A stretch of 64,000 nucleotides of DNA from JANQRZ01 sp965214485. Lineage in GTDB: Bacteria; Bacteroidota; Rhodothermia; Rhodothermales; JANQRZ01. Made by a program: the position numbers and the translations under genes. The DNA is taken from assembly GCA_965214485.1 (NCBI GenBank), contig CBDCBW010000017.1:533475-597474 (forward strand), given 5' to 3'. Below, one piece after another: positions 52,061-60,980 of this stretch (the first letter of the stretch is position 1; each line of letters begins with the position of its first letter). The notes below the pieces were generated by a model. The model ran no database searches, was not told the DNA's origin, and saw only the letters and a list, made by a program, of their open reading frames with translations.

Positions 52061-52918
52061 TCAGCCGGCGGCGTCACCGGCGGCGTCACCGGCGTCCCTG
52101 GTGTCACCACCGGCGTCACCGCCGGCGGTGGGCTGCACACGCTCGGACGGGGTGCCGCCCGTCGCTCGGTGGACCGGGTAGAACCGGGCGACCCGCTCGG
52201 GCGCGACGCCGACGAGCCACGCGCCCCACAGCGCCCAGTTGCGAAGCTGCTGCCGGAGCGCCCCGACGGCCTCGAACCGGCGGGCGCTCGTCACGACGGC
52301 CTCGGGCAGAAACGCGAGCCGGCCCCGCCGCCGGAGCGCCTGCACCAGGTCGAGCTCCTCGAAGACCGGCTGGTCCGGGAAGCCGCCGACGGCCTCGAAG
52401 TCCGCTCGCCGGACGAAGAGGGCGCGGTCGCCGAAGGCCCAGCGGTGCCAGTGCATCCACAGCGGGCGCGTCCAGAGCCACAGCCAGAACCCGCCCCGGT
52501 CGAAGCGCAGCCGGAAGCAGCCGGCCACCGCGCCGTCGCTGAGCGCCTGGCGGACGCAGTCGAGCGCGTCCTCGGGGAGGTGGGTGTCGGCGTGGAGGAA
52601 GAGGAGGGCTTCGCCGGTCGCAGCGGCGGCGGCGGCGTTCATCTGCCGCGCCCGCCCGCGCGGCGCGCGCACGACCGCCACTCCTGCCTCCTCAGCGATC
52701 TGGTGTGTCGCATCGACTGAGCCGCCGTCGGCCACGATCACCTCCTTCGGCCCCGGCTGCCCGAGCGCGCCCCGCAGGGTCGCCGGAAGCGCCTCCTCCT
52801 CGTCGAGCGCAGGGATGATGATAGAAACGAGGAGCGACGAGCGCCGAGCAGCGAGCAGGGGATCGCCGCTGGGGAGAGAAGTCGTCGTTCCTACCTCGTC
52901 GTTCGGCGCTCGCTTCAC
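52061..52918 (-). CDS. Family 2 glycosyltransferase, TIGR04283-like
   Basis: 285 residues from a GTG overlapping the preceding stop (GTGA). The GT-A fold has SIIIPALDEEEALPATLRG, KEVIVADGGSVDATHQIAEE, GRARQMNAAAAAATGEALLF and the DxD-like LHADTHLPE. FGDRALFVRRADFEAVGGFP and EELDLVQALRRRG follow. These words match the TIGR04283 group, some members of which lie in arsenosugar clusters; no arsenic gene is seen here. The C-terminal ~25 residues are a Gly/Asp/Ala repeat encoded by GGCGTCACC-like units. Confidence 0.82.
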   Translation of the reverse strand: MKRAPNDEVGTTTSLPSGDPLLAARRSSLLVSIIIPALDEEEALPATLRGALGQPGPKEVIVADGGSVDATHQIAEEAGVAVVRAPRGRARQMNAAAAAATGEALLFLHADTHLPEDALDCVRQALSDGAVAGCFRLRFDRGGFWLWLWTRPLWMHWHRWAFGDRALFVRRADFEAVGGFPDQPVFEELDLVQALRRRGRLAFLPEAVVTSARRFEAVGALRQQLRNWALWGAWLVGVAPERVARFYPVHRATGGTPSERVQPTAGGDAGGDTRDAGDAAGDAAG

Positions 52919-53805
52919 CAGTACATCAGCTTCATGCAGAAGACCGAGCCGCCGGACTTGAGGAACTCACCGGTGTCTACTTGGACGACCTCGTATGCGG
53001 CCTCGCGGAGCTGCCTGTTGGTCTCGGTGCAGCCGCGCTGGATGAGGACGTGCCGGCCGTCGGGCGAGTGGGCATTGCAGGCGAAGAGGCCGCGCGCCTC
53101 GTCCTCCGGTGCCTCGATCACGTGGGCAAAGTAGTGGTGGATGAGCGCGAGGCCGTCGTCGTCGAACGCGCCGGGGTAGACGAGCGCGGTGTGCTCGTCG
53201 AGCGGGCAGAGGCAGGTGTCGAGGTGGTAGAAGTCCGGGTCGGTGAGGCGGAGGGCGGCGATGGGGAAGCCGAGGGCGCTCGAGAGGCGCTCGTAGACCT
53301 CGGCGTCGGTGCGGTAGCCGTAGCCGCCCCAGAGGAGGTAGCGGCCGGGGTGCCAGAGGGCGTCGCCCATGCCCTCGAAGTCGCCCGGCAGGTCGGCGTC
53401 GAGGCTGCGCACCTCGTAGGCTTCGCCCTCGAAGAAGTCGGCGTAGTGCTCTACCTCGGGCTTGCGCTGCGGCGCGTTCATCCGGCTGAGGATGACGCCG
53501 CGCTCGCCGCCGGGCGTCTGGTAGGGCAAGGTCTGGTTCGCGCAGAAGACCATGTCCGGCAGGCCCGCTGCGCCCTCGACCGTGCTGACCTCGACGCCGA
53601 GGCCGTCGTAGGCGTCGCGCAGCGCGGTCCACTCGGTCCGGGCCTCGTCCGCGTCGACGGTGCCGATGTTGCCGGCCATGTGGGGGTTGATGACGTAGGC
53701 GACGCGGAAGTGCGCCGGCGTCGTCAGCAGCACCCGGTTGGGGCGCGGGATTTCCGGGAGCGCTTCGAGCGGCGGGAGGTCGTCGGTGAGGTGCGTGTAG
53801 ACCAT
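52915..53805 (-). CDS. Amidinotransferase/dimethylarginine dimethylaminohydrolase-like enzyme
   Basis: 296 residues. Beta-propeller guanidine-modifying fold: LLTTPAHFRVAYVINPHMAG near the N-terminus, LPDMVFCANQTLPY, FEGMGDALWHPGRYLLWGGY, DFYHLDTCLCPLDE with the catalytic His, and the C-terminal nucleophile motif SGGSVFCMKL. It probably hydrolyses or transfers the amidino group of arginine or a methylarginine. It is translationally coupled to the glycosyltransferase by a 4-bp overlap, which is an unusual pairing. Confidence 0.85.
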   Translation of the reverse strand: MVYTHLTDDLPPLEALPEIPRPNRVLLTTPAHFRVAYVINPHMAGNIGTVDADEARTEWTALRDAYDGLGVEVSTVEGAAGLPDMVFCANQTLPYQTPGGERGVILSRMNAPQRKPEVEHYADFFEGEAYEVRSLDADLPGDFEGMGDALWHPGRYLLWGGYGYRTDAEVYERLSSALGFPIAALRLTDPDFYHLDTCLCPLDEHTALVYPGAFDDDGLALIHHYFAHVIEAPEDEARGLFACNAHSPDGRHVLIQRGCTETNRQLREAAYEVVQVDTGEFLKSGGSVFCMKLMYW

Positions 53806-53883
53806 GCGAGTGGGGTTAGGAAGGCGGCGCGGAATCTACGCACGCCGGCCGAGGCGCTGGCCGAGGGGCTGCCGCCTTCAACG

Positions 53884-53916
53884 AAAAACCCCCTGCCAGC
53901 CGAGGCCGGCAGGGGG
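53884..53916 (-). terminator. Intrinsic terminator of the lipoprotein gene
   Basis: 9-bp stem CCCCCTGCC/GGCAGGGGG followed on the minus strand by TTTTTCG. Confidence 0.8.
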
Positions 53917-53919
53917 CAA

Positions 53920-53960
53920 CCGTCAGGCGTTGCCCGGTCAGGCGTTGCCGGGTCAGGCGT
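53920..53960. repeat. Three tandem copies of a 14-bp unit at the end of the lipoprotein gene
   Basis: Unit GGTCAGGCGTTGCC, the third copy altered to GGTCAGGCGTCGCC and covering the stop codon. The TCA (stop) is present in each copy, so the array may have arisen by duplicating the gene end. Confidence 0.75.
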
Positions 53961-54915
53961 CGCCCTGGGAGCGCATGGCTCGGAGCGCGCCCTCCGTCAG
54001 GAACGCATCGACCTCGACGCCGCCGCGCACCTCGCGGACCTCGACGCGGTCGAGCGCGTCGAGCATCGCCGGGTCCGACTTGGTCGCCATCTTCATCGTC
54101 GCCACCGCGCCGCGCACGAGGTCGGCCACGTCGCCGGCGTCGGTGCCGGCCCGCGTCAGGCCGACGGCCTTGAGGCCGACGCCGCCGTCCTCGAACCCGG
54201 CGGACATCACCACGTCGTCCATCATGCGCCCGGCCTGGCCGAGGGGGTCGCCGCCGTGGCTGGAGCGCTCGAAGTCGCGCACGACCACCCACAGGTCGTC
54301 GGGGAAGCCGGCGCGCTCGATGAGGGCCATCATCTCGGCGTCGCCGCTCAGCCCGGCCGTGCCGGCCTCGATCCGGTCGAGCATCTCGCGGACGCCCGCC
54401 GGGGACGAGGCCACGAGCAGGTCGTCGTTGACGAGCGCGAAGGCGAACTCGCCGTCGGCGTCCTCAGCGCTGTAGACCGGCGCGTCGGCGTAGGTCGAGC
54501 GGGTGAGCTCGAGGTCCGGCTGGTCGTCGATGTAGGCGTCGAGGCGGGCGCGGTCGTAGTCGGCGTAGGCGACGAAGTAGGGCACGCCCTTCTGCGCGTC
54601 CGCTTCGGAGAAGCCGAAGTAGACGCGGTGCAGGTCCTCCTCCGGGTCGAAGCCGGTGGCGGCGATGAAGTCCTCGAACCGGGCCCCGTGCTCGCCCTGG
54701 ATGCGGCTGAGCGAGAACGCGCTGCCCCCGACCAGCGCAAAGGCGTCCGAGGCGCGGGCCTCGTCGAGGTTGATCATGCCCGCGGTCTGGACGCCCGCCG
54801 GGAGCACGTCGAGCGCGCTGCGGGTCTGGAGCGTGAGTTCGCCGGGGGACTGCACGTCCGCGCAGCCAGCGGCGAGAAGCGCGAACAGGGTCAGGCAGGC
54901 AAGGGAGCGTCGCAT
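53953..54915 (-). CDS. Lipoprotein of unknown function
   Basis: 320 residues. Signal LACLTLFALLAAGC with Cys at residue 18. The body alternates strands and helices (TAGMINLDEARASDAFALVG, VYFGFSEADAQKGVPYFVAY, FALVNDDLLVASSPAGVREM, DLWVVVRDFERS). It resembles in outline the large DUF3352-like or 'heat-shock' lipoproteins that repeat FALVNDDLLVAS-type hairpins, but no named family is certain. Function unknown. Confidence 0.65.
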   Translation of the reverse strand: MRRSLACLTLFALLAAGCADVQSPGELTLQTRSALDVLPAGVQTAGMINLDEARASDAFALVGGSAFSLSRIQGEHGARFEDFIAATGFDPEEDLHRVYFGFSEADAQKGVPYFVAYADYDRARLDAYIDDQPDLELTRSTYADAPVYSAEDADGEFAFALVNDDLLVASSPAGVREMLDRIEAGTAGLSGDAEMMALIERAGFPDDLWVVVRDFERSSHGGDPLGQAGRMMDDVVMSAGFEDGGVGLKAVGLTRAGTDAGDVADLVRGAVATMKMATKSDPAMLDALDRVEVREVRGGVEVDAFLTEGALRAMRSQGDA

Positions 54916-55065
54916 GGGAGGGCTGGGTTGGAAGGTATAGCGCCGTTGTTCGTTCTGCGCTGGAGGGAAGTTGCGGCGGCGGTTGAAAAGAAAGGAAGAG
55001 AGGAGGCGGGGAAGCGGAGCTTGGCGATGAGCGCGGAAGTCTTCCGCTTTTCCCTGCCTCCGCTC

Positions 55066-55956
55066 CTAAAAATCCTTCCGCTGGAAGAGCGCGAACGCCC
55101 CGGCATAGCACGCCGCGCCGAAGAGCACCGACGAGACGAGCGGCCACCACGACGTGATCGGGTCGCCGCCCGTCAGCAGCCACGTCATCTGCGTCCCCTC
55201 GGGGAACTTCGGCAAGACGTGGTAGAGCCCGACGTAAAGCTGCCGCCACGGCTCTCGGATCTGGGTCGTTGCCTCCGGGCTGGCCCCGGCGGCGACGAGC
55301 ACGAGCGACGCCACGATGGACCCGAGCGCCACGACGAGCGCGAGCGCGCTGCTCTCGGTCCACACGCTGACGAACACTACGACGCCGTAGAGCACCGCGA
55401 AGAACGCGAGCACCACGCCGACCCCGAGCAGGAAGTAGCCGTTCCAGATGCCGCTCTTGAGCGACATCACGAGCCACACCGCCCCGAGCACGTAGACCAC
55501 GAGCGCGGCGACCACGAGCAGCACGCCCGCGAGCCGGCCCCCGAGCAGCGCCGCGCGCGAGACCGGCTTCGAGAGGAGCAGGTCCACCTGACCGCGCTCC
55601 ATCAGCGACGTCACGAGCGAGCCGGTGGCGAACAGCCCGAGCAGGAGCACCACCCAGAACGTGAGCGCCGAGACCACCCGCTCGACCGTCACGACGACGT
55701 TCTCCAGCGGGTTCTCGCCGAACGGCAGGGCCTCGACCGTCTCGACCTCGCCCGTCTCGGGGTTCTCGACTCGAACCTCCTCCTGCAGCGGGGCCTCCTG
55801 CCCGAAAATCTTCAGCCCCGCCAGCGTTCCGTCCACGACGTCGAGGTTCAGCGCAAACGTCAGCATCAGCCACACGAACGTCGCCACCCCGAAGAGGCCG
55901 ACGATGATGAACTTCGAGCGCAGCTCGCGGAGGGTCAGCAGGACGATGCCGAGCAT
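55066..55956 (-). CDS. ABC-2 type transporter permease
   Basis: 296 residues with six hydrophobic helices. It starts LLTLRELRSKFIIVGLFGVA, has a periplasmic loop with Glu/Pro residues (about 45-80), and ends IFSSVLFG-like helix and FALFQRKDF, as in NosY-type ABC-2 permeases. RGQVDLLLSKPVSRAALLGG is the typical coupling region. Together with the ATPase at 56376 it forms an exporter whose substrate is unknown; a MITE-like element separates the two. Confidence 0.82.
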   Translation of the reverse strand: MLGIVLLTLRELRSKFIIVGLFGVATFVWLMLTFALNLDVVDGTLAGLKIFGQEAPLQEEVRVENPETGEVETVEALPFGENPLENVVVTVERVVSALTFWVVLLLGLFATGSLVTSLMERGQVDLLLSKPVSRAALLGGRLAGVLLVVAALVVYVLGAVWLVMSLKSGIWNGYFLLGVGVVLAFFAVLYGVVVFVSVWTESSALALVVALGSIVASLVLVAAGASPEATTQIREPWRQLYVGLYHVLPKFPEGTQMTWLLTGGDPITSWWPLVSSVLFGAACYAGAFALFQRKDF

Positions 55957-55980
55957 AGTCGGTGAGTCGAAGAGAAGCCT

Positions 55981-55989
55981 GCAAAGCTA
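55981..55989 (-). promoter_or_regulatory. Promoter -7 element for the ABC permease
   Basis: Minus-strand TAGCTTTGC, a full TAnnTTTG match, 25 bp upstream of ATG 55956. The upstream block CGCGCAGAGCGCGACGGCC is shared with 12528 and 40941. Confidence 0.6.
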
Positions 55990-56212
55990 CCGAGGCCGTC
56001 GCGCTCTGCGCGTGGGGCACCAGGCCTTCCGCCCGGATCGAGACCAGCGTTAGGCTCTGTCACGCAAGTCGGTCCGTCGGCGAGCGAGAGACCCTGGAGG
56101 GACCCGGCCAGGCGTCCGACGAGCCGGATGCCGTAGCATCGGGCGAGGAGGACAACGCCGCAGGGCCCTTCCGGGGCCTCGCCGAGCCAGGACCCGGATT
56201 AACGTGACGGGG

Positions 56213-56381
56213 CCTAGTGCTGCGACAACTCGATTCTGACAGGCTCTCGGCAGCCCGTGCGCCGCGCGTCGGCGTTGACCTCGTCGCCCGATGCGGTGCA
56301 TCTAGCTCCTCGGTCGCCTTGACTCGCAGCACCCGAACACGCCGATCTACCCGTCATTCTGCTCGTGTCGCAGCACTAGGT
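56213..56381. mobile_element. MITE-like element with 15-bp perfect terminal inverted repeats
   Basis: Ends CCTAGTGCTGCGACA and TGTCGCAGCACTAGG; 169 bp, no coding potential and no transposase. The right end supplies the TAG stop of the ABC ATPase gene. It accounts for much of the 419-bp gap between the two ABC genes. The remainder (56000-56212) shows the permease promoter and no gene. Confidence 0.75.
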
Positions 56382-57329
56382 CTGGGTATCCTGCGGCGCG
56401 AAGACCTCGACGAAGAAGTCCTCCAGGCTCCGCCGGAGCGGCTGCACCGACTCGATCTCGACAGACGCGGCGCGGAGCGCGTCGAGCACGGCGTTGAGGT
56501 GGGCGCGGTCCTGCACCGCGAGGCGGTAGCGGAGGAGCGGCGTGCCGTCGGGGCCGCCGGTGGTCTCCGCGGCATCGCCGAGGACGGCCCGGAGGTCGCC
56601 GTGAAGGGTCGCCGGGAGCGCGTCGCACCGTAGCTCGTAGACCCGGTCCTGCGCGGTCAGCTCCGCGACCGAGCCGAGGCGAGCGAGCCGCCCGTCCTTC
56701 AGAATCGCCACGCGCGTGCAGACCTGCTCGACCTCGCTCAGCAGGTGCGAGTTGAGGAAGACCGTCGTCCCGTCGGCACTGACGGCGAGGAGGAGGTCGC
56801 GGATTTCGCGGCGGCCCACCGGGTCCACGCCGTCGGTCGGCTCGTCGAGGAAGACGAGGGAGGGGGTGTTCATCAGCGCCTGCGCCAGGCCGAGGCGCTG
56901 CATCATGCCCTTCGAGAAGGTGCGGACGCGGGCGTCGGCGCGGTCGCCGAGGCGGACGCGGTCGAGGAGCTCGGGGATGCGCCGGGCCCGCTCGGCCGGC
57001 TCGACGCCGGCCACGCGGGCGTAGTGGCCGAGCGTCTGCGCGGCGGTGAGGTACGGCGGGAAGCGGTGGCTCTCGGGGAGGAACCCGACGGCGCGGCGCG
57101 CCTCCGGCTCGCGGATGTCACGCCCGAGGAGCCGCCCCTCGCCGCCGGACGGCCGGACGATGCCAAGCAGGAGCTTGACGAGCGTCGTCTTGCCCGCGCC
57201 GTTCGGCCCGAGCAGGCCGAAAATCTCGCCGCGCGCCACCTCCAGGTCGAGCGGCTTCAGCGCCTCGACGCTCGCGCCGAAGGGGCTGCGGTACGTCTTG
57301 TGGAGGCCGAGGGTCGAGAGAGCGGACAC
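56376..57329 (-). CDS. ABC transporter ATP-binding protein
   Basis: 317 residues from GTG 57329, the first start after a repeat array. Walker A GLLGPNGAGKTTLVKLLLG, Q-loop VGFLPESHRFPPYL, signature FSKGMMQRLGLAQALMN, Walker B SLVFLDEPTDGVDP and H-loop VFLNSHLLSEVEQ are intact. A C-terminal ~80-residue domain follows. It energises the ABC-2 permease at 55066. The stop codon lies in the terminal repeat of a MITE-like element, so the C-terminus (PQDTQT) may have been altered by insertion. Confidence 0.9.
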   Translation of the reverse strand: MSALSTLGLHKTYRSPFGASVEALKPLDLEVARGEIFGLLGPNGAGKTTLVKLLLGIVRPSGGEGRLLGRDIREPEARRAVGFLPESHRFPPYLTAAQTLGHYARVAGVEPAERARRIPELLDRVRLGDRADARVRTFSKGMMQRLGLAQALMNTPSLVFLDEPTDGVDPVGRREIRDLLLAVSADGTTVFLNSHLLSEVEQVCTRVAILKDGRLARLGSVAELTAQDRVYELRCDALPATLHGDLRAVLGDAAETTGGPDGTPLLRYRLAVQDRAHLNAVLDALRAASVEIESVQPLRRSLEDFFVEVFAPQDTQT

Positions 57330-57337
57330 CGTTCGGA

Positions 57338-57400
57338 GGACAGAGGACAGAGGACAGAGGACAGAGGACAGAGGACAGAGGACAGAGGACAGAGGACAGA
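57338..57400. repeat. Tandem repeat, 9 copies of a 7-bp unit in the ABC ATPase leader
   Basis: Unit GGACAGA on the plus strand (TCTGTCC in the message), ending 8 bp from the GTG start and 8 bp from the -7 element. It fills almost the entire 5' leader. Same unit as at 21439-21494. Confidence 0.95.
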
Positions 57401-57408
57401 ATAAACTC

Positions 57409-57417
57409 GCAAAGGTA
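57409..57417 (-). promoter_or_regulatory. Promoter -7 element for the ABC ATPase
   Basis: Minus-strand TACCTTTGC, a full TAnnTTTG match, immediately upstream of the 7-bp repeats. Confidence 0.6.
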
Positions 57418-57508
57418 CCCACCCGTCGCGCCCTAATCGTAGGGGCGCAAGGCAGTGCGCTCCGGTCGGGAGGGTGCTCACCCTGAAACGGGCGAGGCCG
57501 CGCCGGAG

Positions 57509-58471
57509 TTACCCCTGCCCCGGTTCGCCGTCGCCCAGCGGGGGCGGCGAAGCCTTGATCGAGCGGGCCGGCAGCTCGGTCTCCTGCCGCATGTAGACCG
57601 TCCGGCGCGGGAACGGAATCTCGATCCCCTCCGCGTCGAACCGCCGCTTGATCATCGCCCGGAGCGCGCGCTCGGCGGGGAACTGCTCGCCGGGGATGAC
57701 CTGCACGACGATCCGCGCCTCGACGGAGGAGTCGCCGAGGTTCGTGACGGCCTGCACGGCGGGGGCTTGCTCGAGCATCACCTCTTTGTTCTCCGGCACC
57801 GCCGCCCACTCGCTGGCGACCGCGGCCAGCACCTCCAGAATCTCGTCCAGGTCCTGCTCGTAGGAGACGCCGACGGGCACGATGACGCGGGCGAAGCCGA
57901 CGCTCTTGTTGCCGAACGTCCGGAGCTCGCCCGCCGGGATCATCACGAGCTCGCCGTCGAACTTGCGGACCTTGACGAGCCGGAGGCTGATGCCCTCGAC
58001 GGTGCCGGTCGTCGAGCCGTACGTGACGAGGTCGCCGACGTGGATGATGTCGTCGAAGAGGAGGAAGATGCCGGAGATGACGTCCTTGACGAGCGTCTGC
58101 GCGCCGAAGCCGATGGCGAGGCCCGCGATCCCGGCCCCGGCCAGGAGCGGCCCGATGTCGAGCCCGATCTCGGCGAGGACCGTGATCACCGACAGGGTCC
58201 AGACGACGTAGCGCGTCGCCGACATGATGAGGTTCGAGACCGTGAACGCCCGCTGCCGGCGCGGGTCAATGGCCGGGAGGTCCTCGGTCTCGGCGCGCCA
58301 CCGCAGCATCAGCCGCCGCACCAGCCCGATGACGAAGAGGGCGAGCGCGAGAATGAGGGCGACGCGGAGCACGACGGTCCCGAGGCCGATCCAGAAGTCC
58401 CACCCGGCGAGGTCCGCGAGCGTGAGGTCCGCGCCCACGTCGGGAGTGACAGTGGTGGTGTCGGCTTGCAT
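57509..58471 (-). CDS. MscS family mechanosensitive ion channel
   Basis: 320 residues. Three hydrophobic helices (about 29-50, 85-102, 105-130), the third being the pore helix GPLLAGAGIAGLAIGFGAQT. Then the beta domain VKDVISGIFLLFDDIIHVGD, VTYGSTTGTVEGISLRLVKV and VMIPAGELRTFGNKSVG, and an alpha/beta C-terminal domain to PRRTVYMRQE. It releases osmolytes on hypo-osmotic shock. Confidence 0.92.
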   Translation of the reverse strand: MQADTTTVTPDVGADLTLADLAGWDFWIGLGTVVLRVALILALALFVIGLVRRLMLRWRAETEDLPAIDPRRQRAFTVSNLIMSATRYVVWTLSVITVLAEIGLDIGPLLAGAGIAGLAIGFGAQTLVKDVISGIFLLFDDIIHVGDLVTYGSTTGTVEGISLRLVKVRKFDGELVMIPAGELRTFGNKSVGFARVIVPVGVSYEQDLDEILEVLAAVASEWAAVPENKEVMLEQAPAVQAVTNLGDSSVEARIVVQVIPGEQFPAERALRAMIKRRFDAEGIEIPFPRRTVYMRQETELPARSIKASPPPLGDGEPGQG

Positions 58472-58554
58472 AGCGGGTTAGAGGTTCGAGACGGTCTACA
58501 TCTCAGTGCTGGGAAACGAGCGGGTACTTGAGGAGGCTTGCCTTCTCGCTTTTG

Positions 58555-58650
58555 CAAGTCATCCCCGGCTTGACCCCCGCCTTCGCGGGGGCGGACCCGC
58601 AGGTTTTGCAAGCCCGGGGGTCCCCGCCTTCGCAGGGATGACTTTAACAA
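58555..58650. repeat. Dispersed inverted-repeat element between mscS and pgk
   Basis: Bounded by AAGTCATCCC and GGGATGACTT with an internal CCCCCGCCTTCGCGGGGG hairpin. This form of short palindromic element is common in bacterial genomes; no coding potential. Confidence 0.6.
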
Positions 58651-58666
58651 AGTTGACAGGGCGGAG

Positions 58667-59860
58667 CTACTTTTGCGTCAGCGCGGCGATGCCGGGCAGC
58701 TCGTCGCCCTCGATGAACTCGAGCATCGCGCCGCCGCCGGTCGAGACGTGGGAGACGGCGTCGGCGAGGCCGGCCTGGGTGACGGCGGCCACGGAGTCGC
58801 CGCCGCCGACGAGCGAGAGGGCGTCGTTGTCGCGCGTCGCCTCGACGATGGCCTCGGCGACGGCGAGCGTGCCGGCGGCGAAGCTGGGCATCTCGAAGAC
58901 GCCCATCGGGCCGTTCCACAGGATCGTCCGCGCGCCCCTCAGGATGCTGCGGTACTGGTCGCGCGTGGCCGGCCCGATGTCGAGCGCGAGGCCGTCGCCG
59001 ATCTCGCCGCTGACGATGCGCCGGTCGGCGTCGTCGTCGAGGGCGTCGGCGACGACGTGGTCCGTCGGGAGGACGATCTGGTCGCGGGCGGTGTCGTAGA
59101 GCGCGAAGGCCTCGTCCGTCCGGTCGTCCTCGACGAGGGAGCCGCCGACGTTGTGGCCGAGGCTCTTGAGGAAGGTGTAGCTCATCGCGCCGCCGACGAG
59201 GAGGCGGTCCACGGTCCCGAGGAGGGCGCGGATCACGCCGAGCTTGTCCGAGACCTTCGCCCCGCCGAGGACCGCGACGAACGGGCGCGCCGGAGCGTCG
59301 AGCGCCGCGCCGAGGACCTCGACCTCGCGCTGGAGCAGGTACCCCATCGCCGAGCGCCCGACGTGCTCCGTCACGCCGACCGTCGAGGCGTGTGCCCGGT
59401 GCGCCGCGCCGAAGGCGTCGTTGACGTAGACCTCGCCGAGCGCGGCGAGCTGCTTGGCAAACTCAGCGTCGCACTGGGTCTCGCCGGGGTGGAAGCGCGT
59501 GTTTTCGAGCACGACCACCGACCCCTTCGGCGCGGCGGCGATCGCTTGCTCGGCCTCCTCGCCGACGGTGGCCTCGGAGAAAGCGACGGGCACGCCGACG
59601 AGGCCGCCGAGGTGCTCGGCGACGGGCCGGAGCGAATACGCCGGGTCGGGCGCGCCTTTGGGCCGGCCGAGGTGGCTCATCAGGACGGCGGTGCCGCCGT
59701 CGCCCGTGATCTTGCGGATCGTCGGGAGCGCGGCGCGGATGCGGGTGTCGTCGGTGATGGTGGGGCCGCCGGGGGCCTCGTCGAGCGGGACGTTGAAGTC
59801 CACGCGGACGAGCACGCGGCGGCCGGCGAGGTCGAGGTCGTCGAGGGTGAGTTTGGGCAT
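58667..59860 (-). CDS. pgk: Phosphoglycerate kinase
   Basis: 397 residues. N-domain RVLVRVDFNVPLDE, VLMSHLGRPKG, SLRPVAEHLGG and LENTRFHPGET bind 3-phosphoglycerate. The C-domain FVAVLGGAKVSDKLGVI, ILWNGPMGVFEMPSF and LSLVGGGDSVAAV binds nucleotide. The end, VSHVSTGGGAMLEFIEG, is typical. It forms a glycolytic pair with gap downstream on the same strand? No: gap is the upstream gene on the minus strand by coordinates (59967-60980), transcribed first, with 106 bp between. Confidence 0.96.
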   Translation of the reverse strand: MPKLTLDDLDLAGRRVLVRVDFNVPLDEAPGGPTITDDTRIRAALPTIRKITGDGGTAVLMSHLGRPKGAPDPAYSLRPVAEHLGGLVGVPVAFSEATVGEEAEQAIAAAPKGSVVVLENTRFHPGETQCDAEFAKQLAALGEVYVNDAFGAAHRAHASTVGVTEHVGRSAMGYLLQREVEVLGAALDAPARPFVAVLGGAKVSDKLGVIRALLGTVDRLLVGGAMSYTFLKSLGHNVGGSLVEDDRTDEAFALYDTARDQIVLPTDHVVADALDDDADRRIVSGEIGDGLALDIGPATRDQYRSILRGARTILWNGPMGVFEMPSFAAGTLAVAEAIVEATRDNDALSLVGGGDSVAAVTQAGLADAVSHVSTGGGAMLEFIEGDELPGIAALTQK

Positions 59861-59877
59861 CGGGAGAGAGGAAATGG

Positions 59878-59907
59878 GTAGGGGCAGGTTTCAAACCCGC
59901 CCCTACG
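59878..59907. repeat. Palindromic intergenic repeat (REP-like), copy 2
   Basis: GTAGGGGCAGGTTTCAAACC-CGCCCCTACG hairpin between gap and pgk; relative of 1553-1582. Confidence 0.65.
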
Positions 59908-59917
59908 TGTGCATCGG

Positions 59918-59955
59918 TTACGCGTGAATCAATCGCTTACGCGTGAATCAGTCGT
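59918..59955. repeat. Two tandem 19-bp copies between gap and pgk
   Basis: TTACGCGTGAATCAATCGC followed by TTACGCGTGAATCAGTCGT. Possible operator pair or slip duplication. Confidence 0.6.
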
Positions 59956-59966
59956 CGAGGCCCGGC

Positions 59967-60980
59967 CTAGACCTTCATCAGCTTGCCGATCAGGTCGACG
60001 GTCCGGCTCGAATAGCCCCACTCGTTGTCGTACCACCCGACGACCTTCGCCATCCTGCCGTGCGCCATCGTCGAGGGCGCGTCGAAGACGCACGAGTGCG
60101 GGTTGTGGACGATGTCGGACGAGACGAGCGGCGCGGTCGAGTATTCGAGGATGCCGCTGAGGCTCCCTGCCGCGGCGGACTCGAAGGCCGCGTTGATGTC
60201 GTCGGCCGAGGCCTCGGTCTTGAGGATCGCCGAGAGGTCGGTCAGCGAGCCGTCGGGCGTCGGGACGCGGACGGCGAAGCCGTCGAGCTTGCCTTCGAGC
60301 TCGGGCAGGACGAGGCCGACGGCCTTGGCGGCCCCGGTCGTCGTCGGGACCATGTTGAGCGCGGCGGCGCGGGCGCGGCGGAGGTCCGAGTGCGGGGCGT
60401 CCTGGAGGTTCTGGTCCGAGGTGTAGGCGTGGATCGTCGTCATGAAGCCCTGCTCGACGCCGAAGGCGTCGTCGAGGACCTTGACCATCGGGGCGAGGCA
60501 GTTCGTGGTGCAGCTCGCGTTCGAGACGATCTCCTCGTCGCCGGTGAGCGTGTCGTCGTTGACGCCGATCACGACGGTCGCGTCGACGTCGCCCTTCGCC
60601 GGGGCGGAGATGACGACCTTCTTCGCGCCGCCGTCGAGGTGGAGCGCGGCCTTCTCGCGGCTGCGGAAGACGCCGGTCGACTCGACCACGACCTCGGCCC
60701 CGAGGTCGCCCCACGGGAGGTTCGACGGGTCGCGCTCGGCGAAGACCTTGAAGCGGTCGCCGTCGACGACGAGGTCGCCGTTCTCGACGCGGACCTCGCC
60801 GGGATAGACGCCGTGGACGGAGTCGTACTTGAAGAGGTGCGCGAGCGTCTCGGCGTCGGTCAGGTCGTTGACCGCGACGATGTCGTAGCTGGGCCGGCCG
60901 CTCTGGGTGCGCTCGAGGATGGAGCGAAAGACGAGGCGGCCGATGCGGCCGAATCCGTTGATTCCGATCTTGATCGCCAT
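59967..60980 (-). CDS. gap: Type I glyceraldehyde-3-phosphate dehydrogenase
   Basis: 337 residues from ATG 60980. The frame is open further upstream but KIGINGFGRIGRLVFRSIL is the invariant N-terminus. The catalytic Cys lies in VSNASCTTNCLAPMVKVL, followed by HAYTSDQNLQDAPHSDLRR and GAAKAVGLVLPELEGKLDGF, and ends WYDNEWGYSSRTVDLIGKL. It produces 1,3-bisphosphoglycerate for the pgk product encoded next. Its likely leader of ~260 nt contains a repeated 21-bp motif. Confidence 0.96.
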   Translation of the reverse strand: MAIKIGINGFGRIGRLVFRSILERTQSGRPSYDIVAVNDLTDAETLAHLFKYDSVHGVYPGEVRVENGDLVVDGDRFKVFAERDPSNLPWGDLGAEVVVESTGVFRSREKAALHLDGGAKKVVISAPAKGDVDATVVIGVNDDTLTGDEEIVSNASCTTNCLAPMVKVLDDAFGVEQGFMTTIHAYTSDQNLQDAPHSDLRRARAAALNMVPTTTGAAKAVGLVLPELEGKLDGFAVRVPTPDGSLTDLSAILKTEASADDINAAFESAAAGSLSGILEYSTAPLVSSDIVHNPHSCVFDAPSTMAHGRMAKVVGWYDNEWGYSSRTVDLIGKLMKV

